Under the pieces are notes generated by a model. That model saw only the letters and a program-made list of their open reading frames with translations, was not told where the DNA came from and searched no databases. Made by a program: the position numbers and the translations under genes. A stretch of DNA of 64,000 nucleotides, taken from NCBI GenBank assembly GCA_004193285.1, contig SECP01000043.1, positions 1-64,000 on the forward strand. Reading direction: 5' to 3'. This DNA is from Myxococcales bacterium (GTDB lineage Bacteria > Myxococcota_A > Polyangia > Polyangiales > Polyangiaceae). Below, one piece after another: positions 26,624-34,628 of this stretch. Each line of letters starts with the position of its first letter. Position 1 is the stretch's first letter.

Positions 26624-29434
26624 TCAGTAGTGCGGAGTGGGATGATGGTGAGGCAGCCTGACTTCGACGTCGGCGGCCGGATCGTAGGGGCAGTTTAGCA
26701 CGCGGGCCACCTCGATGAGCCGCTGTAAAGATGCCTGGCGCAGGGCGTAGGTCGCGCGGTGCGTGCGGTCGCCACCGCCGCGCCGCTGCATGTCCCAGCG
26801 ACGGAAGCGAAGGTCGCGAATCAGCACGCTGATCGCGTAGGCGATCGCATCACAATCCGTGCTCGTCTCGTTCGCCGCGTCGTTGACCTCCTCGTGCGTG
26901 GGGTGCGACTCGCCGAGGCTCGGCTCCCATGACGGCAAGCTGCTCCCGACGGCGCCCACGATGCGCGTCGCGGCGGTCACGGCGAGTGACCCGCCGATCT
27001 GCGGGGCGGAAGGACGTACGGGTGCGGCGGGCCTCGGGGCGACCGCCGGAGCAGGCGGCGCCACCGGCTCGGCCACCGGCACCGCGACGCGAGCCGCACC
27101 CCCTTCGGTGCCGTACACCATCGCGGGCGCACCGCCGCTCGACGCTGAGGCCTGCGGCGCGCCGCCCGTTCGCAGCGACGCGAGCGTTCCTTGGCGAACG
27201 ACCTGCCCGCTGGCGTTGGTCTCGACGTACGTCGGGTTGCGCGTGCCCCACCCGTTCACGCGCACGATGTTGCCGCCGGCATTGCCTTCAATGCCTTCGA
27301 TCGCGCCCAGCCCGCCCGAAGGTGGCGGCAGAGCACGGATCAGGCGCACGCCGCTGAGCGCGCTGCTGGCCAGCCCGATCGATCCGAGCACCATATTCAG
27401 CGCGCCGACGGCCATGAGCGCGCCGGCTGCGTCCTGCTGCTCGCGATCGATCACGTCGTCGGCGCCGCGCGCGAGCGAGTACAGCTCACCTTGTTGATGG
27501 GTCTGATAGCCACGGTAGACCTGGTGCGCGCTCACGGCGGTGGTGAGCGCGACCGCGCCGGCGACGCCGATCATCGACGTCGGCGGGAAGATCGCCAAGA
27601 GCAACACGCCGATGGAGGCGATACCGACCACGATCGACTCCACAATCGACCAACGCTCTGCGCTTGCGATCTCGTCCTCGACCGCGCGACGAACCTCGGC
27701 GTCCGTGAGCAGCAGGAGGTCTCGCACGATCGGCCTCAGCTCCAAGTAGTCGAAGCTCGGCGCGTCGATGCGGCGGCTGAACTCGCGGTAGCTCGCCTGC
27801 CGCGCGCTGATCCGCTGGGCGATGTCGGAGACGAGCGCGCTCGCCGAGCCGGAGTGCGCCAGCGTCTCGGGCGGGAGGACGCCGTAGCCGCTCGGACCTA
27901 GGGCCTGCAAGTACGGCTGGATCGCGTTGATCCGGCGCTGAGCCTCCGCGATGTTGTCGAACCCGAACGACGGCAACGTCATCGGCTGGAACTGCGCAAA
28001 CGACGGCCGCGGCGCCGCCGGCTCATCGGACGCGGAGCGCAGGATCTGTAGCGGCGTGCGCTCCGAGTACCCCGCCGCCGCGCGAGCGCGATCCATGTCG
28101 TCGGCCTGCACCGCCGCGTGGCAGCCCGTGCATGCTTGGTAGCGGCCTTCGATCTGCTGCTGCATCACCCAGCGCCGGTTCGGCCCGGCGGTGTCCAGCC
28201 ACCGATCGGCGAGCGCCGTCTCCATGCCGCCGCGCCGCTGCGCCAAGTCGACCAACGCGCGCGTCTCTTCGGTCTGGGTTTGCGAGCGCACCTGGTCCGG
28301 AGTGAGCTGCCGCGTCAGGAACTGGCGCCACTGCTCGAGCATCAGGCTGTTTTGCGCCATGCGCGCCTTGCCCGCGCTCTTCACCATGCGCTTGAAGTCT
28401 GCTAGCCGAGCCGCGACCGAGGTCGCGCTCGCCGGCGCGCTGACGGGGCTCGCGACCTGCGCCACCGGCAGCTGACCGACGACCGACACGCCGACCTGGC
28501 GCTGACCACGAAACAGGGTCGTCGGGTTGACCTGCCCGGCCTCGACCCGAAAGCCGAATCGAAGCTGCTCGCTGGCGCCGACCGAGTCGCCAAAATCGAA
28601 GTGCACCGTCGCGCCGCTCACGCGCACGCCAACCGTGTAGCTGCCGATGGGGATGTTGCACTCGGTCATCGCGTAGGCGTAGCTGCCGCTGGTTGCCTCG
28701 AAGATGATCCGCTGCTCCTCGCACGAGATCCGCACCGCGCTCACCACGCCCCCCGCCGCCGCGCGACCGTCCGGCTGGCGCTGGAGCACGCTCGCTCGCC
28801 CCTGCTGCACGACGTGCGTGAGCTCGTGTGCGAGGAGCCGCCGACCGCGCGTCGTTGCCGGATCGTATTGCCCGGTCCGAAAGCCGATGTCGTGGCCGAC
28901 AGTGTAGGCCAGCGCATTGACCGCGCGTGCCGAGGCATCGGCACGCGCATCCGTGTGGACACGCACCTTGCTGAAATCGTGGCCGAAGCCCGACTCCATG
29001 AACGCGCGCGTGTCGTTCGCCAGCGGCGCGCCGCGGCTCTGCAGCACCTCGCCGACGATGGCAGGAGCCGTGAAGCCACCCGCCGGCCCGCCCGCGTCGC
29101 GCTGCGCTTGGGCAACGACGCGGCCGTGTACATCGGCGCTGCGGCCGCTCAGGATCGCGTCTGCGGCGCGGTCGGCCTCGCGCTCGTGTGCGTCGTCCGC
29201 GGCGCCGACCGTGAGCGCGCTGCCATCGCCGTACCGCTGCAGCGTGCCGGGATGCTCGTCGTCCTCGCACGCCGCGCACTTACGCTGGAGGATAGGGATG
29301 CTCGCGAGCTCGCGAGGCAAAAGTGCGCTCGAGGTCTCGCGCGCTGGAGCCGTCACCATAGGGCGCGCGGACGGGTGCGCGCGCTGCGACGGAGCAGCGC
29401 CCGAGCCGACGTTCGCGGCGGCCCGAGCGCTCAT
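26624..29434 (-). CDS. DUF4157 eCIS cargo with polymorphic-toxin-like C-terminus
   Basis: 936 aa. The N-terminal leader carries ILQRKCAACEDD (about 48-60) and a second TLQRYGDG. The DUF4157 domain (about 75-220) has GHDFSKVRVHTD (151-162) and the zinc motif HELTH at 203-207. A CxxCH pair (ACTGCHAAV) lies in the middle, possibly heme- or metal-binding. A hydrophobic block follows (VVGIASIGVLLLAIF plus a second helix), then a Pro/Ala-rich linker. The last domain (861-915) reads C-x-AIAYAI...RDLRFRRW...H...Q.SLQRLI...LNC, similar to the small Ntox16-type toxin signature. Predicted role is a toxin delivered by the eCIS. It overlaps the 52-aa gene by 4 bp. Toxin identity is tentative. Confidence 0.75.
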   Translation of the reverse strand: MSARAAANVGSGAAPSQRAHPSARPMVTAPARETSSALLPRELASIPILQRKCAACEDDEHPGTLQRYGDGSALTVGAADDAHEREADRAADAILSGRSADVHGRVVAQAQRDAGGPAGGFTAPAIVGEVLQSRGAPLANDTRAFMESGFGHDFSKVRVHTDARADASARAVNALAYTVGHDIGFRTGQYDPATTRGRRLLAHELTHVVQQGRASVLQRQPDGRAAAGGVVSAVRISCEEQRIIFEATSGSYAYAMTECNIPIGSYTVGVRVSGATVHFDFGDSVGASEQLRFGFRVEAGQVNPTTLFRGQRQVGVSVVGQLPVAQVASPVSAPASATSVAARLADFKRMVKSAGKARMAQNSLMLEQWRQFLTRQLTPDQVRSQTQTEETRALVDLAQRRGGMETALADRWLDTAGPNRRWVMQQQIEGRYQACTGCHAAVQADDMDRARAAAGYSERTPLQILRSASDEPAAPRPSFAQFQPMTLPSFGFDNIAEAQRRINAIQPYLQALGPSGYGVLPPETLAHSGSASALVSDIAQRISARQASYREFSRRIDAPSFDYLELRPIVRDLLLLTDAEVRRAVEDEIASAERWSIVESIVVGIASIGVLLLAIFPPTSMIGVAGAVALTTAVSAHQVYRGYQTHQQGELYSLARGADDVIDREQQDAAGALMAVGALNMVLGSIGLASSALSGVRLIRALPPPSGGLGAIEGIEGNAGGNIVRVNGWGTRNPTYVETNASGQVVRQGTLASLRTGGAPQASASSGGAPAMVYGTEGGAARVAVPVAEPVAPPAPAVAPRPAAPVRPSAPQIGGSLAVTAATRIVGAVGSSLPSWEPSLGESHPTHEEVNDAANETSTDCDAIAYAISVLIRDLRFRRWDMQRRGGGDRTHRATYALRQASLQRLIEVARVLNCPYDPAADVEVRLPHHHPTPHY

Positions 29435-29589
29435 GGCTTACGCCCTTCCACCTCGTTGGCTTCGACGATGCCGTGGCGGAGCTCGATGACGACGCCCTCG
29501 CCATAGTCGAGCGACTCGATAGGCCACCAGCCGATGCCGTGGCGCTGTCGATTGGATTCTGCCGGCTCTTTACCGCTATGTGCCCGCAT
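29431..29589 (-). CDS. 52-aa hypothetical protein between Mur ligase and DUF4157 cargo
   Basis: 52 aa from the ATG at 29589, chosen over 29664 because GGAGGGG lies 8 nt upstream; this start overlaps the Mur-ligase 3' end by 14 bp. The stop overlaps the next start by 4 bp. Composition is mixed (GIGWWPIESLDYGEGVVIELRHGIVEANEVEG) and resembles a small beta-structured domain. Its size and coupled position suggest an accessory factor of the cargo module; no family recognised. Confidence 0.55.
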   Translation of the reverse strand: MRAHSGKEPAESNRQRHGIGWWPIESLDYGEGVVIELRHGIVEANEVEGRKP

Positions 29590-30892
29590 CCGTACTGCCC
29601 CTCCAATGCGGATCAGCTGGACGTTTCCCGATCTCGGAACGGGCCGATGGCTTCGCGTGCTCACGGAGGGCGGGCTCGAGCACGCCGCGTGCGACCTCGA
29701 CGTCCGACCATGGCAACTCGCGACCGCGAACCTCTTGCGTGGTCTCGTGCCCCTTGCCTGCGATCAACACGACGTCTTCGGGCCTCGCGGCGCGAATCGC
29801 GGCCTCGATCGCGGTGCGGCGGTCGAGCTCACGGACGAACGACCCGCTGGACGCCTCGCGCAGGCCGCGCTCGACGTCAGCGGCGATCTCGAGGGGATCT
29901 TCGCTGCGCGGGTTGTCGGTCGTGATGATCACACGATCGGCCAACGCACCCGCGACGCGGCCGAGCGGCGTGCGGCGCTCGCGATTGCGATCACCACCGC
30001 AGCCGAACACGCAGGTCAGCTGGCCGCGCGCACCGAGCTCACGCGCCGCCACCAGCACGGTGCGCAATGCGTCCGGCGTGTGCGCGAAGTCGACGATGAC
30101 GAGCGGCTGAGTCGCTACAATCTGAAAACGGCCAGGGACGCCTGCAAAGCTCGCGAGGCCGCGCTCGATCGCCGCCGCCGGAAAGCCGGCGGCGTGCGCG
30201 GCGACTGCGGCTGCGAGCGCGTTGCTGGCGTTGTGCGCGCCGGTCACCTTCAGCGCGAGCGCGCCACCCAGCGCTTCGCCGAGCGCGCTCGGCGCGAGGC
30301 TCACGTGCATGCCATCGACCGCCGCACTAACCTTGCGTGCTTGGAGCGCGAGCGGTAGGGCCGCGTTCGCGGTGGCGACCTCGCCGGTCGCGTACGCGAG
30401 CAGCGCCGTCCCCGCGGGCGCCGCGTTGGCCATCGCACGGGACTCGGGGTCGACCGCGTTGAGCACGGCGGCGCCGTGCGGTCGCAGATTCGTAAATAGC
30501 TTGGCCTTCGCGGCGAGATAACCTTCGCGCGAGCCGTGCAGCTTGTAGTGGTCCTCCATCAGGTTGGTGAACACGGCGACGTCGGGCGGACACGTGCGCG
30601 CAAAGCCCGTGGCGAGCGCCAGGGACACCACCTCGACCGCGATCGAGCGCGCGCCGGCCTCGGCTGCGGCCGCGAGGAACGGCAAGAGCCGCTCGCGGCG
30701 CGGTAGGTCGATGGCGCGGCCTCCGACCCAAGCGCCGACGGTCGACGAGAACGCAGCCGGCTCCCCGGCCGCCGCGATGATCGCCGCGATCATCGCCGTC
30801 GTCGTCGTCTTGCCGTTCGTGCCCGTGACGCATAGCGCACGGAACCGCCAGGCATCTTGCAGTGCGGACGCGGTGTCGCTCGGGCCCAGCAT
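29576..30892 (-). CDS. MurE-like Mur ligase lacking the N-terminal substrate domain
   Basis: 438 aa. The ATP-binding P-loop GTNGKTTTT begins at residue 24, whereas in full MurE it lies near residue 115, so the UDP-MurNAc-binding N-terminal domain is absent. The central domain has FTNLMEDHYKLHGS and the carbamylated-Lys region YLAAKAKLF. The C-terminal domain has VIVDFAHTPDALRTVL, TTDNPRSEDP (the DNPR motif that selects meso-diaminopimelate in MurE) and IAGKGHETTQ. Mur ligases couple ATP hydrolysis to adding amino acids to muramyl peptides. It sits inside the eCIS operon, 3 bp after the DUF6519 stop, so it is co-expressed with the particle. A catalytic core with a different acceptor is plausible; function unknown. 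Confidence 0.85.
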   Translation of the reverse strand: MLGPSDTASALQDAWRFRALCVTGTNGKTTTTAMIAAIIAAAGEPAAFSSTVGAWVGGRAIDLPRRERLLPFLAAAAEAGARSIAVEVVSLALATGFARTCPPDVAVFTNLMEDHYKLHGSREGYLAAKAKLFTNLRPHGAAVLNAVDPESRAMANAAPAGTALLAYATGEVATANAALPLALQARKVSAAVDGMHVSLAPSALGEALGGALALKVTGAHNASNALAAAVAAHAAGFPAAAIERGLASFAGVPGRFQIVATQPLVIVDFAHTPDALRTVLVAARELGARGQLTCVFGCGGDRNRERRTPLGRVAGALADRVIITTDNPRSEDPLEIAADVERGLREASSGSFVRELDRRTAIEAAIRAARPEDVVLIAGKGHETTQEVRGRELPWSDVEVARGVLEPALREHAKPSARSEIGKRPADPHWRGSTDAGT

Positions 30893-30895
30893 GGC

Positions 30896-32419
30896 TCACT
30901 CCGTCTCGAAGAGCGGCTTGAGCCTCCGCCGCACGCCGATCACGTGGTCGATGCCCGTGCCGCCGCGCAGCACGATTGCAAGCGGCGCGTAGTGGTGGTG
31001 CGGGCCGTGAGGCTTGATCGCGAGAGGGGTCTTCACCGCGGGGTCTCCGCTGCCGGTTGATGGCCACAGCACGTCCCCGCTCGCGACACGCGCAGGGATC
31101 TGCCAGTAGTCGCCAGACCGCTGCTCGGGCGCCTCCTGCACGCCTTGCTCCTTGGGCGGCCCTGCAAACAAGACCTCCACGCCGTCTTCGAGCGGCAGCC
31201 ATCGATCGAGGTCCGCTTGCCGGACGGGGATCGCGCCACGCTCTAGCGGCCGCTTGGCGCTCGGCCGGTGATCCCAACGCCGCAAGTACGGGTGCAGCGT
31301 GCCCTCGGCGATCTCCGCGAGATCGTCGGCGAACACGGCGATCCGCACCGTGAGGTCGTCGCGGTCGATCGGCGCGAGCACGCGACCGAGCAGCCCCGGA
31401 CGCCCAGGATCGCGGCCGCCCTCGAAAAGCGGCACGTCGTCGAGCGTCTCTAGGGTCAGCGCATCGTTCACGAGCTCGACGATGTCACCTGCGACCAAGC
31501 CAAACCGCTCGTCGCGGCCGAGGCTGCCGAGCTCGACCGTGATCTCGATCTCGCGATCGCCCGCGGTCGCCGGCGACTCGGGCGCGGCGATCCGAACAAT
31601 CGGGAAGACCACCGAGCCGTTGTCGCGCGACCACTTGAAGGTGAACAGCACGGCATCACCGCGAGCATCGAAAGGCTCCCGCACCGCCGCGAGCTTGCCC
31701 TTGCCTTTACCCCTGTCCGCCTTGTTCCTGATCGGCTCGGTCTGCCCCTCCGGGAGCGCATCGTGGATCTGAACGCGATACAGCTGGTTCTCGCGCCCGC
31801 GATACTGCGACGCCGGAGACAGCTGGCACGGGTCGACATTGGGGCTGGCCGTAGCCGCTCGCGCGGCCAGGCGGCGGCGAGGTCGTTGCCGCAGGTGCTT
31901 TGCGATCAGGTTATCTGCCCACGGGTCCGGGCTCTCGATGTCCGGCGCAGTATTGACCATTCGCAGTAGCCGCACGCGGGACACGACCTCCGTTCGCGTC
32001 GCGGTATCCGGCCCACCGAGCGCGATCTCGCGGATCCGCGGATCTTCGAGCGAGTTGACGTGCCGCTCCCACACATCCAGGAACGCGACGTAGGCACCGT
32101 CGGGTTGCTGGGCGAGTGACAACGTCGCGGGTCCACCGCGCTGCACCACGCGGATGCCGTCGACGTAGTAGATACCACCGCCGATCGTGAGGGTCGCGTC
32201 CTGGTTCGTACCCTCCACCAAGAAGCCGAGCTCACCGTGCTCGTTCGCGGGGCCGGCGTGAGGCCCGATCAGGTCCCGGAGCGCGCGGCGTAGCGCGCGC
32301 TTCTGGATCGCGGCCTGCTCGTTCCAGTCGGCGTCGAGCTGGACGCGCCCTTGTTGCATGAGGACTCCGCTGTATGCGGCCTCCCAATCGTCGCTGTTGC
32401 GCGTGAAATCGCCTTGCAT
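30896..32419 (-). CDS. DUF6519-type eCIS/phage-tail-associated structural protein
   Basis: 507 aa. The start is diagnostic: QGDFTRN.DDWEAAYSGVLMQQGRVQLDADWNEQ, the N-terminus of DUF6519 proteins found next to phage-like tail genes. Further stretches are beta-rich (GGGIYYVDGIRVVQRGG, FTFKWSRDNGSVVFPIVRI). No catalytic motif is visible. The RBS GGAGTGAG precedes the start. It follows the tail-protein-I gene by 19 bp. It probably decorates the baseplate or acts in target contact, but its structural role is not established by sequence. Confidence 0.8.
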   Translation of the reverse strand: MQGDFTRNSDDWEAAYSGVLMQQGRVQLDADWNEQAAIQKRALRRALRDLIGPHAGPANEHGELGFLVEGTNQDATLTIGGGIYYVDGIRVVQRGGPATLSLAQQPDGAYVAFLDVWERHVNSLEDPRIREIALGGPDTATRTEVVSRVRLLRMVNTAPDIESPDPWADNLIAKHLRQRPRRRLAARAATASPNVDPCQLSPASQYRGRENQLYRVQIHDALPEGQTEPIRNKADRGKGKGKLAAVREPFDARGDAVLFTFKWSRDNGSVVFPIVRIAAPESPATAGDREIEITVELGSLGRDERFGLVAGDIVELVNDALTLETLDDVPLFEGGRDPGRPGLLGRVLAPIDRDDLTVRIAVFADDLAEIAEGTLHPYLRRWDHRPSAKRPLERGAIPVRQADLDRWLPLEDGVEVLFAGPPKEQGVQEAPEQRSGDYWQIPARVASGDVLWPSTGSGDPAVKTPLAIKPHGPHHHYAPLAIVLRGGTGIDHVIGVRRRLKPLFETE

Positions 32420-32438
32420 GTCTCACTCCAGTGTTTGG

Positions 32439-34628
32439 TCACGTCACGAAGAACAGGCCGGCGTCGACGCTCGCGGGGACATAGTCGTCGAGCCGCTGGG
32501 CGAGGGCATCCTCGCGTTGAGGCCAGTAGAGGTCGTGGAGCGCGCCCATCTCGCCCTCATCGTCGGCGCCGCGTCCGATCTCACGAGCGACATCGCGGCT
32601 CAGCTGAGCATACGCAGGGTTGCCGTACTGCCGACTGGTCCACACCGGCCACACGCGGTGCGCTTGCGCGCGACGACCAGTGTGATCGTCAAGACCCAAC
32701 GGCTCGAACGCGAGATCCGGTTGGCAGTGGTAGCGCGCCGGGGTGCGCGAGCCGAGCGGCACGTGACAGAACCGCACGCATCCGGGCGCGCGGCGCGCGA
32801 CGCGCACGATGCCTGAGAACAAGCTGTTGTCGGCGAGCGCGATGGCGTGGGTCGTGACCTTGCCGAACACCGTGCTCGTCCGGATCGTCAAAATGGCGCG
32901 CGCAAAGCCACCGGCAGGGCCGTCGCTGAACGCGTCATCGCGGTCGTGGCCCGCGTCGAGGATGCTGCCCACGATGGCGATCCGCATCGGCTCACCATCG
33001 GAGGTCACGGCGATGGGTCCGACAATCGAGCGCTCGATGCTCACGTCGCCGGCGATACCGTCGAGGACCAAGCTCGCACTCGGGCCGCTCGGGCGCTGCC
33101 GCGCGCTACGCTCGGGCGGCACCAGCGTGCAGTGGCGAAACACGACCTGCGCGAGCGGGCCGGCGACCGCGACGCTGCGGCCGCTGATCACGAAGCCGTC
33201 GCAGACGAAGCGACTGCCCTGCTCGCCGGCGAGCAGGAAGGTGTCGCGCGCATCGGCCCGATCGTCTACCAAACGCAGGACGGCGCGGTAGCGATCGGCG
33301 GCGCGCAAGATGAGCACCTGCTCCTGGCGCAGCGCGATGCGGACGGGGCCGCGCTGCACCTCGCGCGTGGCGACCTCGATGATCGCTCGATCGGGCGCCT
33401 CCTTGCGCCAGCGCGCCAGCGCGTCGGCCAAGGTGGGCAGCTCACCTTCACGATCACCGATGACGTAGGTGACATGATCTTCGTGCGGGGCGACGAGCTC
33501 CCGGTCGTATTCACCCCCCCCGATCGCCGCCGCGAAGCCGTAGTGGTACGAGACGCGCGCGCCGCTCATCGTGTCTTCGGCGAAGCGGTGCCCTTCTCTG
33601 CGGGCCCTGCGCACTTTGAACCGGCCAAGCTCCGGGTCGAGCAGGACCGTGCGGCCTTCCGGCACGGCGTACGACCACTCGGTAAGGTCCGCGACCAGCA
33701 CTTCGCTCGCCGGAACCGGCTCGGCCGGCGCGCCGTCCACGGCGCCGACGAGCCAGATGCACACGCTCTTGTCGGGCCCGTAGTAGCGCTCGAGCTCATC
33801 GCTCAGGAGCCGCCGCGTGAGCCGCCCGGGCACGTGGTGCGGAGCCGAGATGTTGAACGCGTTCGGCTCGGCCTCTGGCCGCACGAACAGCGGCGTGTCG
33901 ACGCCGAGCACGTTGAAGTGAAAGCAACCACGCTCGCTGCTGCGGCGGTTGCGCGGGTCGCGATCGACGATGCCTTCCTGCAAGTACGCCGTACCGTAGG
34001 TCACCGGCCAGGCGCGCGTGCGCCACGCGAACACGCCGACGCTGGGGATGCCGTAGCGCCCGCGGCCGTGCGACGACGTGGCGCGGCGCAGATCGGCCGT
34101 GTGCGCCGTCCGATCGAACGGACCATCGAGCAACGCCATCGCGCCGCCATCGCGAACCTGCGCGGTGCGCCCGCGCTCCAGACGCTGATGATTGAGCGGC
34201 TGCGTGTACGACAGCAGGCGGTACAGCTCGACCGCGTGCGCCGGCCAGCCTGCGCTCGCCCGCGCGAGCTCCTCGAGCAGTGCGAGCGTACCTTTTCGCC
34301 GCCGAAAGGCGAGCGTGCGCGCGACGTCGGCGCGCGGCGCCAGCATTCGGCGCAGCTCGAAGCCCTCCGCCCCCTGGACCTCCCCTGGCTCGCCCGCGCG
34401 CGCCGTCGCCGTCCAGCCGACCAGCTCGCCGATGTACGGGACGATCGACGGATCGCAGGTCTCGATGAACCAATTGTCGTAGAGCCGATCGAGGTCAGCC
34501 TCGAGCACGTTCACCTGCTCTTCGATCACGCGCAGGAACGTTTGGAGCGGCCCGCCCCGCTCCGCGTCGCGCAGGCGATGTATGTAGGGAAGCAGCGCGT
34601 ACAGGCGCTCGGCTCTCGGGATGCTCAC
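32439..34628 (-). CDS. Tail-protein-I-like baseplate protein fused to a beta-helix region
   Basis: 729 aa. The N-terminus (about 1-130) is the phage tail protein I (P2 gpI) type: RLYALLPYIHRLRDAE..GPLQTFLRVIEEQVNVLEADLDRLYDNWFIETCD. The central part (about 420-640) has short repeating hydrophobic strands (VLILRAADRYRAVLRLV, FVCDGFVISG, VSIERSIVGPI) that suggest a right-handed beta-helix as in tail spikes. The C-terminus (YGNPAYAQLSRDVAREIGRGADDEGEMG) is typical of this family. The N-terminus should sit in the baseplate wedge, with the beta-helix facing outward for binding. It overlaps the upstream baseplate gene by 4 bp. Confidence 0.83.
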   Translation of the reverse strand: MSIPRAERLYALLPYIHRLRDAERGGPLQTFLRVIEEQVNVLEADLDRLYDNWFIETCDPSIVPYIGELVGWTATARAGEPGEVQGAEGFELRRMLAPRADVARTLAFRRRKGTLALLEELARASAGWPAHAVELYRLLSYTQPLNHQRLERGRTAQVRDGGAMALLDGPFDRTAHTADLRRATSSHGRGRYGIPSVGVFAWRTRAWPVTYGTAYLQEGIVDRDPRNRRSSERGCFHFNVLGVDTPLFVRPEAEPNAFNISAPHHVPGRLTRRLLSDELERYYGPDKSVCIWLVGAVDGAPAEPVPASEVLVADLTEWSYAVPEGRTVLLDPELGRFKVRRARREGHRFAEDTMSGARVSYHYGFAAAIGGGEYDRELVAPHEDHVTYVIGDREGELPTLADALARWRKEAPDRAIIEVATREVQRGPVRIALRQEQVLILRAADRYRAVLRLVDDRADARDTFLLAGEQGSRFVCDGFVISGRSVAVAGPLAQVVFRHCTLVPPERSARQRPSGPSASLVLDGIAGDVSIERSIVGPIAVTSDGEPMRIAIVGSILDAGHDRDDAFSDGPAGGFARAILTIRTSTVFGKVTTHAIALADNSLFSGIVRVARRAPGCVRFCHVPLGSRTPARYHCQPDLAFEPLGLDDHTGRRAQAHRVWPVWTSRQYGNPAYAQLSRDVAREIGRGADDEGEMGALHDLYWPQREDALAQRLDDYVPASVDAGLFFVT

